A stretch of DNA of 64,000 nt from CAZNSX01 sp964575845. GTDB lineage: Bacteria > UBA8248 > CAZNSX01. The DNA lies in the NCBI GenBank assembly GCA_964575845.1, contig CAZNSX010000002.1, positions 372,001-436,000 of the forward strand, written 5' to 3'. Of this stretch, positions 1-8,937 are shown piece after piece; within the stretch, counting starts at the first letter, position 1, and every line of letters starts with the position of its first letter. Below the pieces are notes generated by a model. It was not told the DNA's origin. It saw nothing but the letters and a program-made list of their open reading frames with translations, and ran no database searches. The position numbers and the translations under genes are program-made.

Positions 1-1051
1 CCATGCCCATCATCAGGCCTGAGGCCAGCCCCGCCCTTTCGGGCATGAGTTCCTGCGCATAGGTGACGCTCACACCCATCGGAGCGAAGACAAGCAAGCC
101 GGTGAGCACGAGGGCCGCTACCTGGAGGGCACCGCTGCCTTGAAGGAAAAGGATCACCAGGGGAATGCCGAGAAGTGGGGGATATAAAAGAAGGGCTCGG
201 CGGTTTGTCAGGTCGGAGAGGTGCCCCCCCAGCATCACGGCCAAGGCTCCGGCAACGAGGAATGCCGAGGCGGCCCCGCCCGCGGCCATGAGCGAGTGCC
301 CTTGCCGGTATAGGAAAAGGGGGATGAAGGCTGTCAAAATCTGGGTCACCATATTGGAAAGCACAGTGCTCACCCAAAGGAGGCCAAGAGGCCTTGACAC
401 CCGCGGGACATCGCGCAGGCCACCTCCTGTCTGTCTTTGGGGTGAGAGCTTAGGTGCAGGACCATAACGGTAAAGAAGCAGGAACACTGTCACACCCATG
501 GCCGTCATGAGAGGCAGAAGCTCCAGGCCCAATAAAGTTGCTATTGGGATGGCTATCAGGGGGGCAATGGCAAAGCCCAACCTCCCGCCCGCAACAAAAA
601 GGGCCATACCCAATCCTCGCCGCCTCCCGCTCACCGCCCCAGTCATGGCCGCTGCCATGGGATGAAAGAAGGCTGAACCCAGACCTCCGAGGATGAGCAC
701 AAAGAGAACCAACCTGTAGCTAGGCACTATACCGATGGCGGTTATGAAAATGCCTGCGACGAGCGGTCCTAAGAGGGCGGGCACCCGGTTGGGAAAGCGG
801 TCGCTCAGATAGCCGAAAATTGGCTGGCCCAGGGATGTGGAGACGGTCAGAGTCGTCACCAGGACCCCGGCCAGAGTGAGGGATATGCCCAATCTCGGTA
901 TGAGAAGGGGTAGGAGGGGTGTTGGGATTCCGGTATAAGAATCATTGACGATGTGGGCGAAGGTGAGGAGAGCGACGCTTCTCTTCTGGAGGCCGCCTCC
1001 ATGCGGGGTGGAGAGGTCGGGAGATTCCGAGTTTCTTGGGTTTTTCTCCAC
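1..1051 (-). CDS. MFS transporter, fosmidomycin-resistance-like (3' part cut by window edge)
   Basis: Reading the minus strand from a GTG at 1051 gives an open frame of about 350 codons running off the window start. Alternating hydrophobic segments and loops such as FGYLSDRFPNR and GGHLSDLTNRR match the cytoplasmic loop motif A of the major facilitator superfamily, seen in both halves. The early segment LLTFAHIVNDSYTGIPTPLL resembles the start of fosmidomycin-resistance (Fsr-type) exporters. It should be an inner-membrane proton-coupled exporter; the substrate is unknown. The GTG is preceded by a purine-rich AAGAGA. It lies downstream of modC on the same strand, 274 bp away, so it may be a separate unit. 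The family is clear, the subfamily less so. Confidence 0.82.
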   Translation of the reverse strand, partial: MEKNPRNSESPDLSTPHGGGLQKRSVALLTFAHIVNDSYTGIPTPLLPLLIPRLGISLTLAGVLVTTLTVSTSLGQPIFGYLSDRFPNRVPALLGPLVAGIFITAIGIVPSYRLVLFVLILGGLGSAFFHPMAAAMTGAVSGRRRGLGMALFVAGGRLGFAIAPLIAIPIATLLGLELLPLMTAMGVTVFLLLYRYGPAPKLSPQRQTGGGLRDVPRVSRPLGLLWVSTVLSNMVTQILTAFIPLFLYRQGHSLMAAGGAASAFLVAGALAVMLGGHLSDLTNRRALLLYPPLLGIPLVILFLQGSGALQVAALVLTGLLVFAPMGVSVTYAQELMPERAGLASGLMMGM

Positions 1052-1325
1052 GCTGGTTATCTCTTCTTTTGATGCTTATGAAAGAGTGGCACGAGAAGGC
1101 ATCCTCCCGGAGTATCAGAGGAAAAGAAAACCCGCCACCGGGCCATCCCTAAAGCCATAGAATCCCTCTCCACGTTCCCTTCGGCCGGACCTTCCTATCC
1201 TGAGTGAGAGGGCTTACCGAAAAAATAGCCCCCGCCGGATAGCTCTATAGGGTAGGAACCACTGTCCCAGTCGCTGAGCATTCGAGCGAAGCCTCTCTGG
1301 GCTTCTGTGGAGACCTGACCCAGAG

Positions 1326-2402
1326 TTAAAGGCAAAGAAATAGCCTGTCGGGGTTCATGGCGACTCTCACACTCTCCCCCACCCTCACCTGCCACTGCTC
1401 GCAGGCGCGCGCCTCCAGGTCCATGATGAGGTCAAAATCGGCCCCGCTCCCTTCCAGCCGGCAGAAAACCCGCCACAGGCCCTCATTGGGGATGAGCTTC
1501 ACCACCTTTGCCGTAAAGAGGTTCTCCCTGGGCTTATCGCTCACAACGAGCCTGACGTCCATGGGCTTGATGCAGAGGTGGGCTTCAGAGACCCCTTCAA
1601 ATCGCTCGTCCCGCCGCATTTTCACCCGGAACTTCGGCGTCTCCACGATCATCGCCTTGTCTCCCGCCTCAAGGACTCTCGCGGGGAATATGTTCTTCAC
1701 CCCGAGGAATCGGGCCGTGGTTCTTCTGCGTGGTTTGGAGAAGACCTCCTCGATATCTCCTGATTCGACCACCCTTCCCTCATCCATGACGGAGATGCGG
1801 TGGCCCATGATGAAAGCTTCCGCCACATCATGGGTGACGAAGAGGATGGGGATTTGGAAACGCTGGTTTATATTGTAGAGGTCCTCCCTGAGCTTCTCCC
1901 GCACGTTATGGTCCAGGGCCGAGAGGGGCTCGTCCAGTAGCAGGACCGAGGGGTCGGAGAGGAGGGCCCTTCCCAGGGCCACCCGCTGCTGCTGTCCTCC
2001 CGAGAGGTGGGAGGGAAGCTGCTCCTCCACGCGGCTAAGGCGCAGGAAGCCGATCATCTCCCGCACCCTCTCCCTGCGGTTGGGACCTCTGAGACCATAG
2101 GCCAGGTTCTGGAAGACGCTCATGTGGGGAAAAAGAGCGTAGTCCTGAGGGACGAGACCGACGCGCCTTGCCTGGGGCTGGACGTCTAGAGCCTTCTCAC
2201 CGTTAAAGACCTCCCGCCCGTTTATGGCGATATGCCCCCTATCGGGCCTCATGAAGCCCGCGATGCAGAGAAGGGTCAGGCTCTTTCCCGCGCCCGAGGG
2301 CCCGAAGAGAACGTGGATTCCCTCCTCCTCCTCAAGGCTCACCTCGAGTCGGAAGCCCGGGAACTCCTTTTCAATATCCAGCTCTACCCCCGGGTGAGCC
2401 AC
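1326..2402 (-). CDS. modC: Molybdate/tungstate ABC transporter ATP-binding protein ModC
   Basis: This is the ATPase of a molybdate-type importer, 358 residues, on the cytoplasmic face of ModB. Visible motifs in order are Walker A GPSGAGKS, Q-loop VPQDYALFPH, signature LSGGQQQRVALGRAL, Walker B SVLLLDEPLSALD and switch histidine FVTHDVAEAF. The C-terminal third (about residues 235-355) has the beta-rich look of TOBE/MOP regulatory domains, as in ModC and other importer ATPases. It starts with GTG, overlapping the end of modB by 19 bp, so the two are translationally coupled. The modA-modB-modC order and ModA type support molybdate or tungstate; sulfate would be the alternative, but ModA argues against it. 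Confidence 0.93.
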   Translation of the reverse strand: MAHPGVELDIEKEFPGFRLEVSLEEEEGIHVLFGPSGAGKSLTLLCIAGFMRPDRGHIAINGREVFNGEKALDVQPQARRVGLVPQDYALFPHMSVFQNLAYGLRGPNRRERVREMIGFLRLSRVEEQLPSHLSGGQQQRVALGRALLSDPSVLLLDEPLSALDHNVREKLREDLYNINQRFQIPILFVTHDVAEAFIMGHRISVMDEGRVVESGDIEEVFSKPRRRTTARFLGVKNIFPARVLEAGDKAMIVETPKFRVKMRRDERFEGVSEAHLCIKPMDVRLVVSDKPRENLFTAKVVKLIPNEGLWRVFCRLEGSGADFDLIMDLEARACEQWQVRVGESVRVAMNPDRLFLCL

Positions 2403-3058
2403 GAAACCCTCTCCCCTTTCTGCGCCACATACAGCACCGCGAGGCTAACGGCCGTATGGATGAGCACGAGCACCGTGGCTGTTGTCTCTCTGCCTGCAGC
2501 ATAGGCACTATAAATGGCAAGCGGCATGGTGCTCGTCACGCCTGGGATGTTGCCGGCAAGCATGAGGGTTGCCCCAAACTCACCCATTGCTCGGCCGAAG
2601 GCCAAAATAAGGCCCGCCACGATGCCGTGGCGGGCCAGGGGGAGGCTCACCCTTAGAAACGTATAGCTTCGGGAGCGCCCGAGGGAGTAAGAAATCTTCT
2701 CCATTATGGGGTCCACAGCCTCGAAAGCCGCACGTGAAGTCTTGACCATAAGGGGGAGAGCCAGGACGCCCGAGGCTATGGCCGCGGCCTGCCAGGTGAA
2801 GGGAATCCTCACGCCCAGATATCGGTAGAGGAGGCTCCCCAGGGGACCCTTCAGGCCAAGCAGGATCACCAGATAATAACCCGTAACCGTAGGAGGGAGA
2901 ACGAGCGGAAGAGTGAGAATCAAGTCAAGCGCGCCCTTACCGGGGAAGGCGCCTTTGGCAAGGAGGTAGGCCAAAAGGATGCCCACCACTCCAACGCACA
3001 GCGTGGCTACAGCGGCCACCTTCAAGGAGAGGAAAAGGGAAAACCAGATGAGTTCCAT
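2384..3058 (-). CDS. modB: Molybdate ABC transporter permease ModB
   Basis: This is a 224-residue inner-membrane permease with about five or six hydrophobic helices. The EAA-type loop that contacts the ATPase is visible as GRAMGEFGATLMLAGN, a typical ModB/CysT-family form. The ATG overlaps the modA stop (TGATG), so the genes are coupled. It would form a homodimer bound to two ModC subunits and receive oxyanion from ModA. Length and motif are normal for ModB, and nothing looks damaged. Confidence 0.93.
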   Translation of the reverse strand: MELIWFSLFLSLKVAAVATLCVGVVGILLAYLLAKGAFPGKGALDLILTLPLVLPPTVTGYYLVILLGLKGPLGSLLYRYLGVRIPFTWQAAAIASGVLALPLMVKTSRAAFEAVDPIMEKISYSLGRSRSYTFLRVSLPLARHGIVAGLILAFGRAMGEFGATLMLAGNIPGVTSTMPLAIYSAYAAGRETTATVLVLIHTAVSLAVLYVAQKGERVSWLTRG

Positions 3059-3912
3059 CAGCCCTGGGAACCTATGGGGAGAAAGCCAAGGCGCCCAAGC
3101 AGGCTCCGGCTCCTCTCGCTCAGGAGGAAAAGGATGAAGGCCTGGGCCAGCTCCTTGTGGGAGGACCCCTTGACAACCGCCACGGGATAGAGGATAGGCC
3201 GGTGGGTTCCCGGGAGCGCCTCTGCCACGACCCTTACCCGCCCGCGAGCCATCCGGGCATCTGTGGCATACACTATGCCTGCATCAACCTCTTCCCTGAG
3301 AACATAGTCCAGGGTTTGCCTCACGTGGCCCCCGAAGACCATCTTGCGCTTGAGAGCGCTCCAGAGCCCAAGACTCAGTAACACTTCCCGGGCATACTGG
3401 CCCGCGGGGGAATGGGAGGGGTCCGATATGGCGAGCCTCTGGACATGAGGAGAGGTCAAGTCCTTGAATCCCTCGAGGACCGCCCTTCCACCCGGCTCTA
3501 TCAAAACTATGGTGTTTCGGGCGAAGTTTCGGCGGGAGGTCTTCAAGATAAGCCCTTTTCTCTCTAATACATCCATGGGCTCCTGGCCCGCTGGAGCAAA
3601 GACATCTACCGGAGCGCCGCCCTCGATCTGCCGTCGCAGGGTGCCCGAAGAGGCGAAGTTGAACCTTACTATTCTGCCTGGATGCTCCCGCTCAAAGAGA
3701 GTTCCTATCTCGGAGAAGGCCTCCTGAAGGCTGACCGCGGCCGAGACCAAGAGCGGGGGGCCTTGCGCAGAGGCCCCGGGGACATCCCCCCAAACAGCCA
3801 GGATAAACAAGCCGAGGGCAAGAATAAAAGTCGGGTTGAGAATCAAATGCCCGGCCTCGCTTCCCTTTCGACCCGGCCGCGTAGAAATATCTCCAATTTC
3901 GGATCTTCTCAT
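3058..3912 (-). CDS. modA: Molybdate ABC transporter substrate-binding protein ModA
   Basis: This is a 284-residue exported binding protein. Residues 1-24 are polar and basic, followed by a hydrophobic stretch ending near ASAQ, as expected for a Sec signal peptide with a long n-region. The mature start LLVSAAVSLQEAFSEIG and FASSGTLRRQIEGGAPVDVF are the usual ModA oxyanion-site segments. No good ribosome site precedes the ATG at 3912, so a slightly internal start is possible, but it must keep the Arg/Lys before the hydrophobic core. It is the first gene of modABC and is divergent from the enoyl-CoA hydratase gene. Molybdate delivery would serve the molybdenum hydroxylase encoded at 6.3-8.7 kb. 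Confidence 0.92.
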   Translation of the reverse strand: MRRSEIGDISTRPGRKGSEAGHLILNPTFILALGLFILAVWGDVPGASAQGPPLLVSAAVSLQEAFSEIGTLFEREHPGRIVRFNFASSGTLRRQIEGGAPVDVFAPAGQEPMDVLERKGLILKTSRRNFARNTIVLIEPGGRAVLEGFKDLTSPHVQRLAISDPSHSPAGQYAREVLLSLGLWSALKRKMVFGGHVRQTLDYVLREEVDAGIVYATDARMARGRVRVVAEALPGTHRPILYPVAVVKGSSHKELAQAFILFLLSERSRSLLGRLGFLPIGSQG

Positions 3913-4031
3913 ATCAATCCAAGCTAGCAGATAATCATAGGCCTCCTCAACAAATTTTTCGCTTTCCTATTGGATATCCTCCTGCTTGCCGCAAGCGCGG
4001 CGAGAGGTATCTAGCCCTTCCCAAAATGCCG

Positions 4032-4060
4032 TTGATAATGCCCCAGGCCTCCGATATAGT
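4032..4060 (+). promoter_or_regulatory. Sigma70-type promoter for the enoyl-CoA hydratase operon
   Basis: TTGATA (4032-4037), a 17-base spacer and TATAGT (4055-4060) closely match the bacterial consensus. Transcription would begin near 4067. This places the in-frame ATG at 4026 upstream of the transcript and supports the start at 4122. Confidence 0.6.
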
Positions 4061-4121
4061 TTTGTGGAGTTTCGGGTCCCGAGGGTTTACCTTGAGCCTT
4101 CCCTTCAGAGGAACTCAATGC

Positions 4122-4910
4122 ATGGCCTCCCAGGAACCAACCCTTCTTGAGGAAAGGGAGGAGGAAGTCGCGGTTCTCACCCTCAACCGCCCTGAGGTGA
4201 GGAACGCCCTAAACCGCGCGACTATCTCCAGCCTTCACGGCGCTCTTAAGCGTCTCGGTGATGAGAGAGGGGCGAGAGCCCTCATCATCACAGGAGCGGG
4301 CGAGAGGGCCTTCTCCGCAGGAGCGGACCTCAAGGAGCGGGAGGGCATGAGTGAGCCCCAGGCGAGAGACTACCTTTCCCTTCTGGGAGAAACTTTCCGT
4401 CTCATAGAGGAGCTACCCCAGCCGGTCATAGCCGCCATAAACGGGGGAGCCTTTGGCGGGGGTTTTGAGCTGGCTCTGGTCTGCGATATAAGAATTGCCG
4501 CCGAGCACGCCCGAATGGGCCTCACCGAAGTCTCGTTGGGAATCATTCCGGGTGGCGGCGGGACCCAGCGCCTTCCCCGGCTCGTGGGAAGGGCGAGAGC
4601 CAAGGAGCTCATCCTGACGGCGCGCGTTATCGATACGGCCGAGGCGGAAAGGATGGGGCTTCTCTCCGCTGTTTTCCCCAAGGAGCGCCTCATGGCCGAG
4701 GCTCTTGCCTTGGCCCGAACCATATGCGCCAACGCCCCCATTGCGGTGCGCCAGGCAAAGCGAGCCATAAACTTTGGTATGGAGACCCACCTCAGGGAGG
4801 GCCTCGCCCTCGAGCGGGAGGCCTATGAGAGCTGCCTCACCAGCCGCGACCGGCTGGAGGCGCTCGCCGCCTTCCGCGAGAAGCGCAAGCCTCACTTCGC
4901 GGGCGAGTGA
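4122..4910 (+). CDS. Enoyl-CoA hydratase/isomerase family protein
   Basis: This crotonase-fold enzyme has 262 residues from the ATG at 4122, chosen over the in-frame ATG at 4026 because it follows an AGAGGAA ribosome site and a promoter at 4032-4060. The CoA-binding and oxyanion elements are ITGAGERAFSAGADLKE and GGAFGGGFELALVCDIRIA. Both glutamates used by hydratases appear present, in GLTEVSLGIIPGGGGTQRLP and in the following ARAKELILT. It probably hydrates trans-2-enoyl-CoA in fatty or aromatic acid degradation. A class III CoA transferase gene follows, suggesting an acid is first activated by CoA transfer. The exact substrate cannot be told. Confidence 0.9.
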   Translation: MASQEPTLLEEREEEVAVLTLNRPEVRNALNRATISSLHGALKRLGDERGARALIITGAGERAFSAGADLKEREGMSEPQARDYLSLLGETFRLIEELPQPVIAAINGGAFGGGFELALVCDIRIAAEHARMGLTEVSLGIIPGGGGTQRLPRLVGRARAKELILTARVIDTAEAERMGLLSAVFPKERLMAEALALARTICANAPIAVRQAKRAINFGMETHLREGLALEREAYESCLTSRDRLEALAAFREKRKPHFAGE

Positions 4911-5083
4911 AGCCCGTCATTCGGAAAAAACCGGCTCCCTGTTTTTCAGGAATGGTGGCGCTCACATGCCGGGTGAGCCTTGCGTTTGCATTCTCAGTCG
5001 CTCCAAAGAACTTATGGGATCATGATTTGGGATCGGCTACCTTCGCTGAAAAATTCTATCTCCTGCCTGAGGGAGGGAACTCT

Positions 5084-6280
5084 ATGAGGCAGCCACTAGA
5101 GGGGGTCCGGGTAGTTGATCTGAGCCAGTTCCTGGCCGGGCCCTTCTGCACCATGCTCCTGGGGGACATGGGAGCCGAGGTCGTAAAAGTTGAAAACCCG
5201 AGGGTGGGAGACCCCACGAGGACGCACGGGTCCATGGTGGGCGGTGAGAGCTCTTATTTTCTGAGCATAAACCGAAATAAACGCAGCATGACCCTTGACC
5301 TCAAGGCCGAGGCGGGGAAGGCCGTCTTGAGGAGGCTCATGGAGAGGGGGGATGTTCTGGTAGAGAACTACCGACCAGGGGTCCTGGAAAGGCTTGGCTT
5401 CGGCTGGGAGCACCTCCATGAGCTGAATCCGCGCCTCGTCTACTGCGCCATCTCCGGATTCGGCGACACGGGACCCTACAGCCAGCGTCCGGCCTATGAC
5501 CAGATCGTTCAGGGAATATCGGGGCTAATGGCCATGACGGGAACCCAAGAGTCGGGGCCCTTTCGCCTGGGCCTTGCCATAGGGGACCTAACGGGCGCGC
5601 TCTTCGGCACAATAGGAATTCTGCTCGCCCTCTTAAACCGCGAGCGCACCGGAGAGGGCCAGCGCGTCAGTACCTCGCTGCTGGAAGCCGTGGTGGGGAT
5701 TCTGAGCTTTCAGGCCCAAAAATTCTTCGTTACGGGAGAGCCCTTCCCGCCCGCCGGGAATGACCACCCGGTCATCGCGCCCTGCGGCGTGTTCAAGACC
5801 AGGGATGGGCTCATAAACATCTGCGTGGGCAGCGAGGAGATGTGGGGTCGGCTCTGCTGCGCTCTGGGCCTGGAGCGCCTGAGAGATGACCCCCGGTTCT
5901 GTGAAAATAACGGGCGCAGGGCTAACCTTAATGAGCTGCGCGAGGTCCTGAACGAGGCGCTCTCCAGCAAGGGGGCCCAGGGGGCCATAGAGGAGCTCAA
6001 CCGCGCGGGGGTGACCTGCGGGCCCATCTACCGAATAGATGAGGTTTTCAGCGATAGCCAGGTTCTTGCCCGTAGGATGGTCGAGGAGTTCATCCACCCC
6101 ACAGCAGGGCGCCTTAAGACGGTGGGCTTCCCCTTGAAGTTCTCAAGCCTTGAGGGAAGGATTCGCCGCCCGCCTCCCACCCTGGGCCAGCACACAGAGG
6201 AAGTGCTTGCAGAGCTGGGCTATAGCGCGGGGGAGATTGAGGAACTCAAAAGCTCGGGAGCCCTGGGCTCAAGGGCCTGA
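5084..6280 (+). CDS. CaiB/BaiF (class III) CoA transferase
   Basis: This protein of 398 residues starts from the ATG at 5084, which follows GAGGGAGGGAA; the frame is open upstream to 4907, but that part does not look like the family. Class III transferases move CoA between carboxylic acids through an aspartyl-CoA anhydride. Family signatures are seen: VRVVDLSQFLAGPFCTMLLG at the N-terminus, GAEVVKVENP, the LVENYRPGVLERLGFG segment and AYDQIVQGISGLMAMTG holding the expected catalytic aspartate. It lies downstream of the enoyl-CoA hydratase in the same direction. The acid substrate is unknown; formate, carnitine, succinate or aryl-acid transferases all share this fold. Confidence 0.93.
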   Translation: MRQPLEGVRVVDLSQFLAGPFCTMLLGDMGAEVVKVENPRVGDPTRTHGSMVGGESSYFLSINRNKRSMTLDLKAEAGKAVLRRLMERGDVLVENYRPGVLERLGFGWEHLHELNPRLVYCAISGFGDTGPYSQRPAYDQIVQGISGLMAMTGTQESGPFRLGLAIGDLTGALFGTIGILLALLNRERTGEGQRVSTSLLEAVVGILSFQAQKFFVTGEPFPPAGNDHPVIAPCGVFKTRDGLINICVGSEEMWGRLCCALGLERLRDDPRFCENNGRRANLNELREVLNEALSSKGAQGAIEELNRAGVTCGPIYRIDEVFSDSQVLARRMVEEFIHPTAGRLKTVGFPLKFSSLEGRIRRPPPTLGQHTEEVLAELGYSAGEIEELKSSGALGSRA

Positions 6281-6346
6281 GCGGTGATTGCGGATGAGTG
6301 TCGGCCCCGATAATCTCGGGGTGATCTGAATGTTCAGGAGATTCCT

Positions 6347-8674
6347 TTGGCTGAGATAAAGGCCGTAGGGAAGCGCGCACTGCGTTTGGATGGGGAAGGG
6401 GCCGTTGGGAAGCGCCTTTACCGCGTGGAATCCCCGGACAAGGTTTGCGGGAAGGCCCTTTTCATTGAAGACCTGGAGCCCCCGGGAGTCCTCCATGCCC
6501 GCGTCTTGAGAAGCCCTCACCCCCACGCCAGGGTTCTTGAGGTTGATGCAGAGGCCGCGAGAGCGCTTTCCGGGGTCCTGGCCGTCCTGACGGCAAGAGA
6601 CATTCCCGGAGAAAATCTCATCGGGGAGACCGTTAAGGATAGGCCGGTGCTCTGTGGAGAGAGGGTGCGTTTCTGCGGAGACCCCGTGGCCCTGGTCGCA
6701 GCTCGCACGCCTGAGGTGGCCGAGGAGGCCTGCTCCCTTATCCGGGTCGCCTATGAACCCCTCCCACCGGTACTCTCTCCAGAGGAAGCCCTGAGACCTG
6801 GGAGCCCCTCCTTGCATCCGGGAGGGAACCTCCTGGCCGAGAGAAAAGTGAGGAGGGGCGATGTGGAGGCGGCCCTCAGGGAAGCTCACCTCATCGTCGA
6901 AAACACCTACCAGCTTCCCATGATTCAGCACGCCTACCTCGAGCCCGATGGCGCTATTGCCCTGCCCCAGGAGGGAGGGAGGCTCAAGGTCCTCTGCGCC
7001 TCCAAGGACCCCCACCGCGACCTTGAGGAAGTGGCCGAAGTTCTGGGGGTCAGTCCAGAGGCCATAGCACTCGATGAGGTGACCATGGGAGGCGGATTCG
7101 GTGGAAAGCTCGACCCTCCCGTGATCATCTTCGTGGCGCTCCTCGCCCAGAGGACGGGCCGCCCCGTGAAACTCATCTACAGCCGGGAGGAATCCTTCGG
7201 GGCTACCAATAAACGCCATCCCTTCACTATCCATTACACCACAGCCGCCCGGAGGGACGGGCGGATAGTGGCCGTCCGGGTGAGAGCACTTGCCGACACG
7301 GGAGCCTATGCTACTGTCGGGTCCATCACCCTCACTCGGGCCACCATCCATGCTGTGGGCCCCTACCGGGTGCCCAATGTGGATATCCACTCGAGGGCCG
7401 TCTATACCAATAACCCTATCTCCGGAGCAATGCGCGGGTTCGGTGTCCCGCAGATAGCCCTTGCCCATGAGAGCCAAATGGATGAGATTGCAGGGCGCCT
7501 TGGTCTATCCCCCTGGGAGATAAGGAAGCTCAATGCCCTGAGGGAAGGGGATGAGACGGCGACGGGCCAGCGCCTTGAGGCATCAGTGGGAATCACGGCC
7601 ACCTTGGAGAAGGTGGAGCGTAGAGCGCGCCCCGGGAGGCCCTCAACGAGGATCAGGGGGGCGAAGAGGCGGGGCCGCGGTGTGGGCTGTGCTTTCTTTG
7701 GCATAGGGGCCACGGGGCACCCCAACCCCGCACGCTGCCGCATGGAGGTTAGCCCCGAGGGGGAGCTAATCCTCTACGCCGGGGCCACGGAGCTGGGTCA
7801 AGGCTCCCATACGGCGCTCCTCCAGATAGCGGCAGAGAGCTCGGGCCTCAGGGGAGAAGAAGTGCGCCTCGCCACCATAAATACTGAGATGGTTCCAGAC
7901 GCCGGAGTCACCGCCGCCAGCCGGGTCACCTATATGGTAGGAAGGGCCGTCATGGGGGCGGGCGAGGGTTTGAGGGAAATCCTATTTGGGAAGGCGGCCG
8001 AGCTCCTTGAGCTCGACCGGAGGGACCTCAGCTTCAGGAACGGCTTTTTTTCATCAGTGAGTCTGCCCCGGAAAAGGCTTCCTCTCGAGGAGGTGGCCAG
8101 GGCCTGCTGGGAGCACGGTCCCCCGCCCCGTGCTGAGGGCTACTATGAAGCGCCCATCACACAGCTCACCCCTGAAGATGGGCAGGGGATCGCCTATGCC
8201 ACTTACGCCTTTGCCACCCAGGCCGCCGAGGTGGAGGTGGACGCTGAGACTGGCGTGGTGGAGGTTCTGAGGATTACGGCCGCTCACGATGTGGGCCGGG
8301 CCATAAACCCGGCTCTTGTCGAAGGACAGGTTGAAGGGGGGTGCGCAATGGGGGCCGGCTACGCCCTGACTGAGGAAGTGCTCCTAGAAGAGGGGCGCAT
8401 GGTGAATGAGGAACTTGCCAGCTACCTCCTCCTGACGAGCCTCGATGTGCCCGAGGTGCAGATGCTCACGGTGGAGGCGGCGGAGCCAACGGGCCCCTTC
8501 GGGGCCAAAGGGGTCGGGGAGCCCGCGATGATCGCCACGGCACCCGCCATCCTCAACGCCATTTACGATGCCGTGGGCGTGAGACTGAGGGAACTCCCGG
8601 CAACGCCCGAGAGGGTTCTCGCGGCCCTGCGGAAGGAAAAAACAGAGTCCATAAAATATGGAGAGAACTCCTAA
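6347..8674 (+). CDS. Molybdenum hydroxylase large subunit (xanthine dehydrogenase/aldehyde oxidase family)
   Basis: This 775-residue molybdopterin-binding subunit starts at a TTG with an AGGAGA site eight or nine bases upstream. The N-terminal a/b-hammerhead runs to about residue 140 (RVESPDKVCGKALFIEDL). Cofactor-binding segments TMGGGFGGKLDPPV, GAMRGFGVPQIALAHE and GATELGQGSHTALLQIA follow. The catalytic glutamate is in GAKGVGEPAMIATAPAI near the C-terminus. AMRGFG resembles the xanthine dehydrogenase and 4-hydroxybenzoyl-CoA reductase type rather than the CO dehydrogenase CoxL loop. It would hydroxylate or reduce an aromatic or N-heterocyclic substrate. The [2Fe-2S] and FAD subunits normally encoded beside it are absent here, so partners must lie elsewhere. 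modABC is 2.4 kb away. Confidence 0.92.
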   Translation: MAEIKAVGKRALRLDGEGAVGKRLYRVESPDKVCGKALFIEDLEPPGVLHARVLRSPHPHARVLEVDAEAARALSGVLAVLTARDIPGENLIGETVKDRPVLCGERVRFCGDPVALVAARTPEVAEEACSLIRVAYEPLPPVLSPEEALRPGSPSLHPGGNLLAERKVRRGDVEAALREAHLIVENTYQLPMIQHAYLEPDGAIALPQEGGRLKVLCASKDPHRDLEEVAEVLGVSPEAIALDEVTMGGGFGGKLDPPVIIFVALLAQRTGRPVKLIYSREESFGATNKRHPFTIHYTTAARRDGRIVAVRVRALADTGAYATVGSITLTRATIHAVGPYRVPNVDIHSRAVYTNNPISGAMRGFGVPQIALAHESQMDEIAGRLGLSPWEIRKLNALREGDETATGQRLEASVGITATLEKVERRARPGRPSTRIRGAKRRGRGVGCAFFGIGATGHPNPARCRMEVSPEGELILYAGATELGQGSHTALLQIAAESSGLRGEEVRLATINTEMVPDAGVTAASRVTYMVGRAVMGAGEGLREILFGKAAELLELDRRDLSFRNGFFSSVSLPRKRLPLEEVARACWEHGPPPRAEGYYEAPITQLTPEDGQGIAYATYAFATQAAEVEVDAETGVVEVLRITAAHDVGRAINPALVEGQVEGGCAMGAGYALTEEVLLEEGRMVNEELASYLLLTSLDVPEVQMLTVEAAEPTGPFGAKGVGEPAMIATAPAILNAIYDAVGVRLRELPATPERVLAALRKEKTESIKYGENS

Positions 8675-8776
8675 GCCTCTTCAGCAGACATACATCCATC
8701 CTCCAGAGCTTTGCCTGGTCTCTATGTTTGAAAATAAATTGCCTGATTTTTAAGCAAAATTCTTAAGATTTAGGTA

Positions 8777-8805
8777 TTGACTTTCGCTTCATTTTCGCCT
8801 ATATT
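8777..8805 (+). promoter_or_regulatory. Strong sigma70-like promoter upstream of the island
   Basis: TTGACT (8777-8782), a 17-base spacer and TATATT (8800-8805) form a near-consensus promoter. The predicted transcript start coincides with the ATG at 8812, so the small ORF there would be leaderless, or the transcript could be a non-coding leader running toward the island genes. Confidence 0.55.
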
Positions 8806-8811
8806 TTAAAC

Positions 8812-8937
8812 ATGAAAACTAAATATAGCTCTCTCCTGAAGCTTTTCGTTGGACCAGCAGCTTCGATGGAAGCTGAGGGTAATACGCTATTTTGGGGCTT
8901 TTCAAAAAAATCTACCATATCTAGTATTTTCTCTTGA
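8812..8937 (+). CDS. Possible 41-residue leaderless small protein
   Basis: An ATG sits at the expected transcript start of the promoter at 8777-8805 and opens a frame of 41 codons ending in TGA. The peptide begins MKTKYSSLLKLFVGPAAS and has no recognisable domain or clear membrane segment. No ribosome site is possible if transcription starts at the ATG. It could be a leader peptide, a remnant of a larger gene or chance. The placement is the only evidence, so confidence is low. Confidence 0.25.
   Translation: MKTKYSSLLKLFVGPAASMEAEGNTLFWGFSKKSTISSIFS

Noticed and set aside
1128..1145. Short CCCG/CGGG hairpin near T-rich sequence as a modC terminator
   Set aside because: The stem is only 4 bp and lies about 185 bp after the stop; too weak to call.
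1195..1395. A 66-codon minus-strand frame after modC
   Set aside because: It overlaps the end of modC in another frame and shows no domain.
6269..7477. A 402-codon open frame on the minus strand
   Set aside because: It is antisense to the molybdenum hydroxylase gene, rich in Gly, His and Pro in the pattern of a shadow frame.
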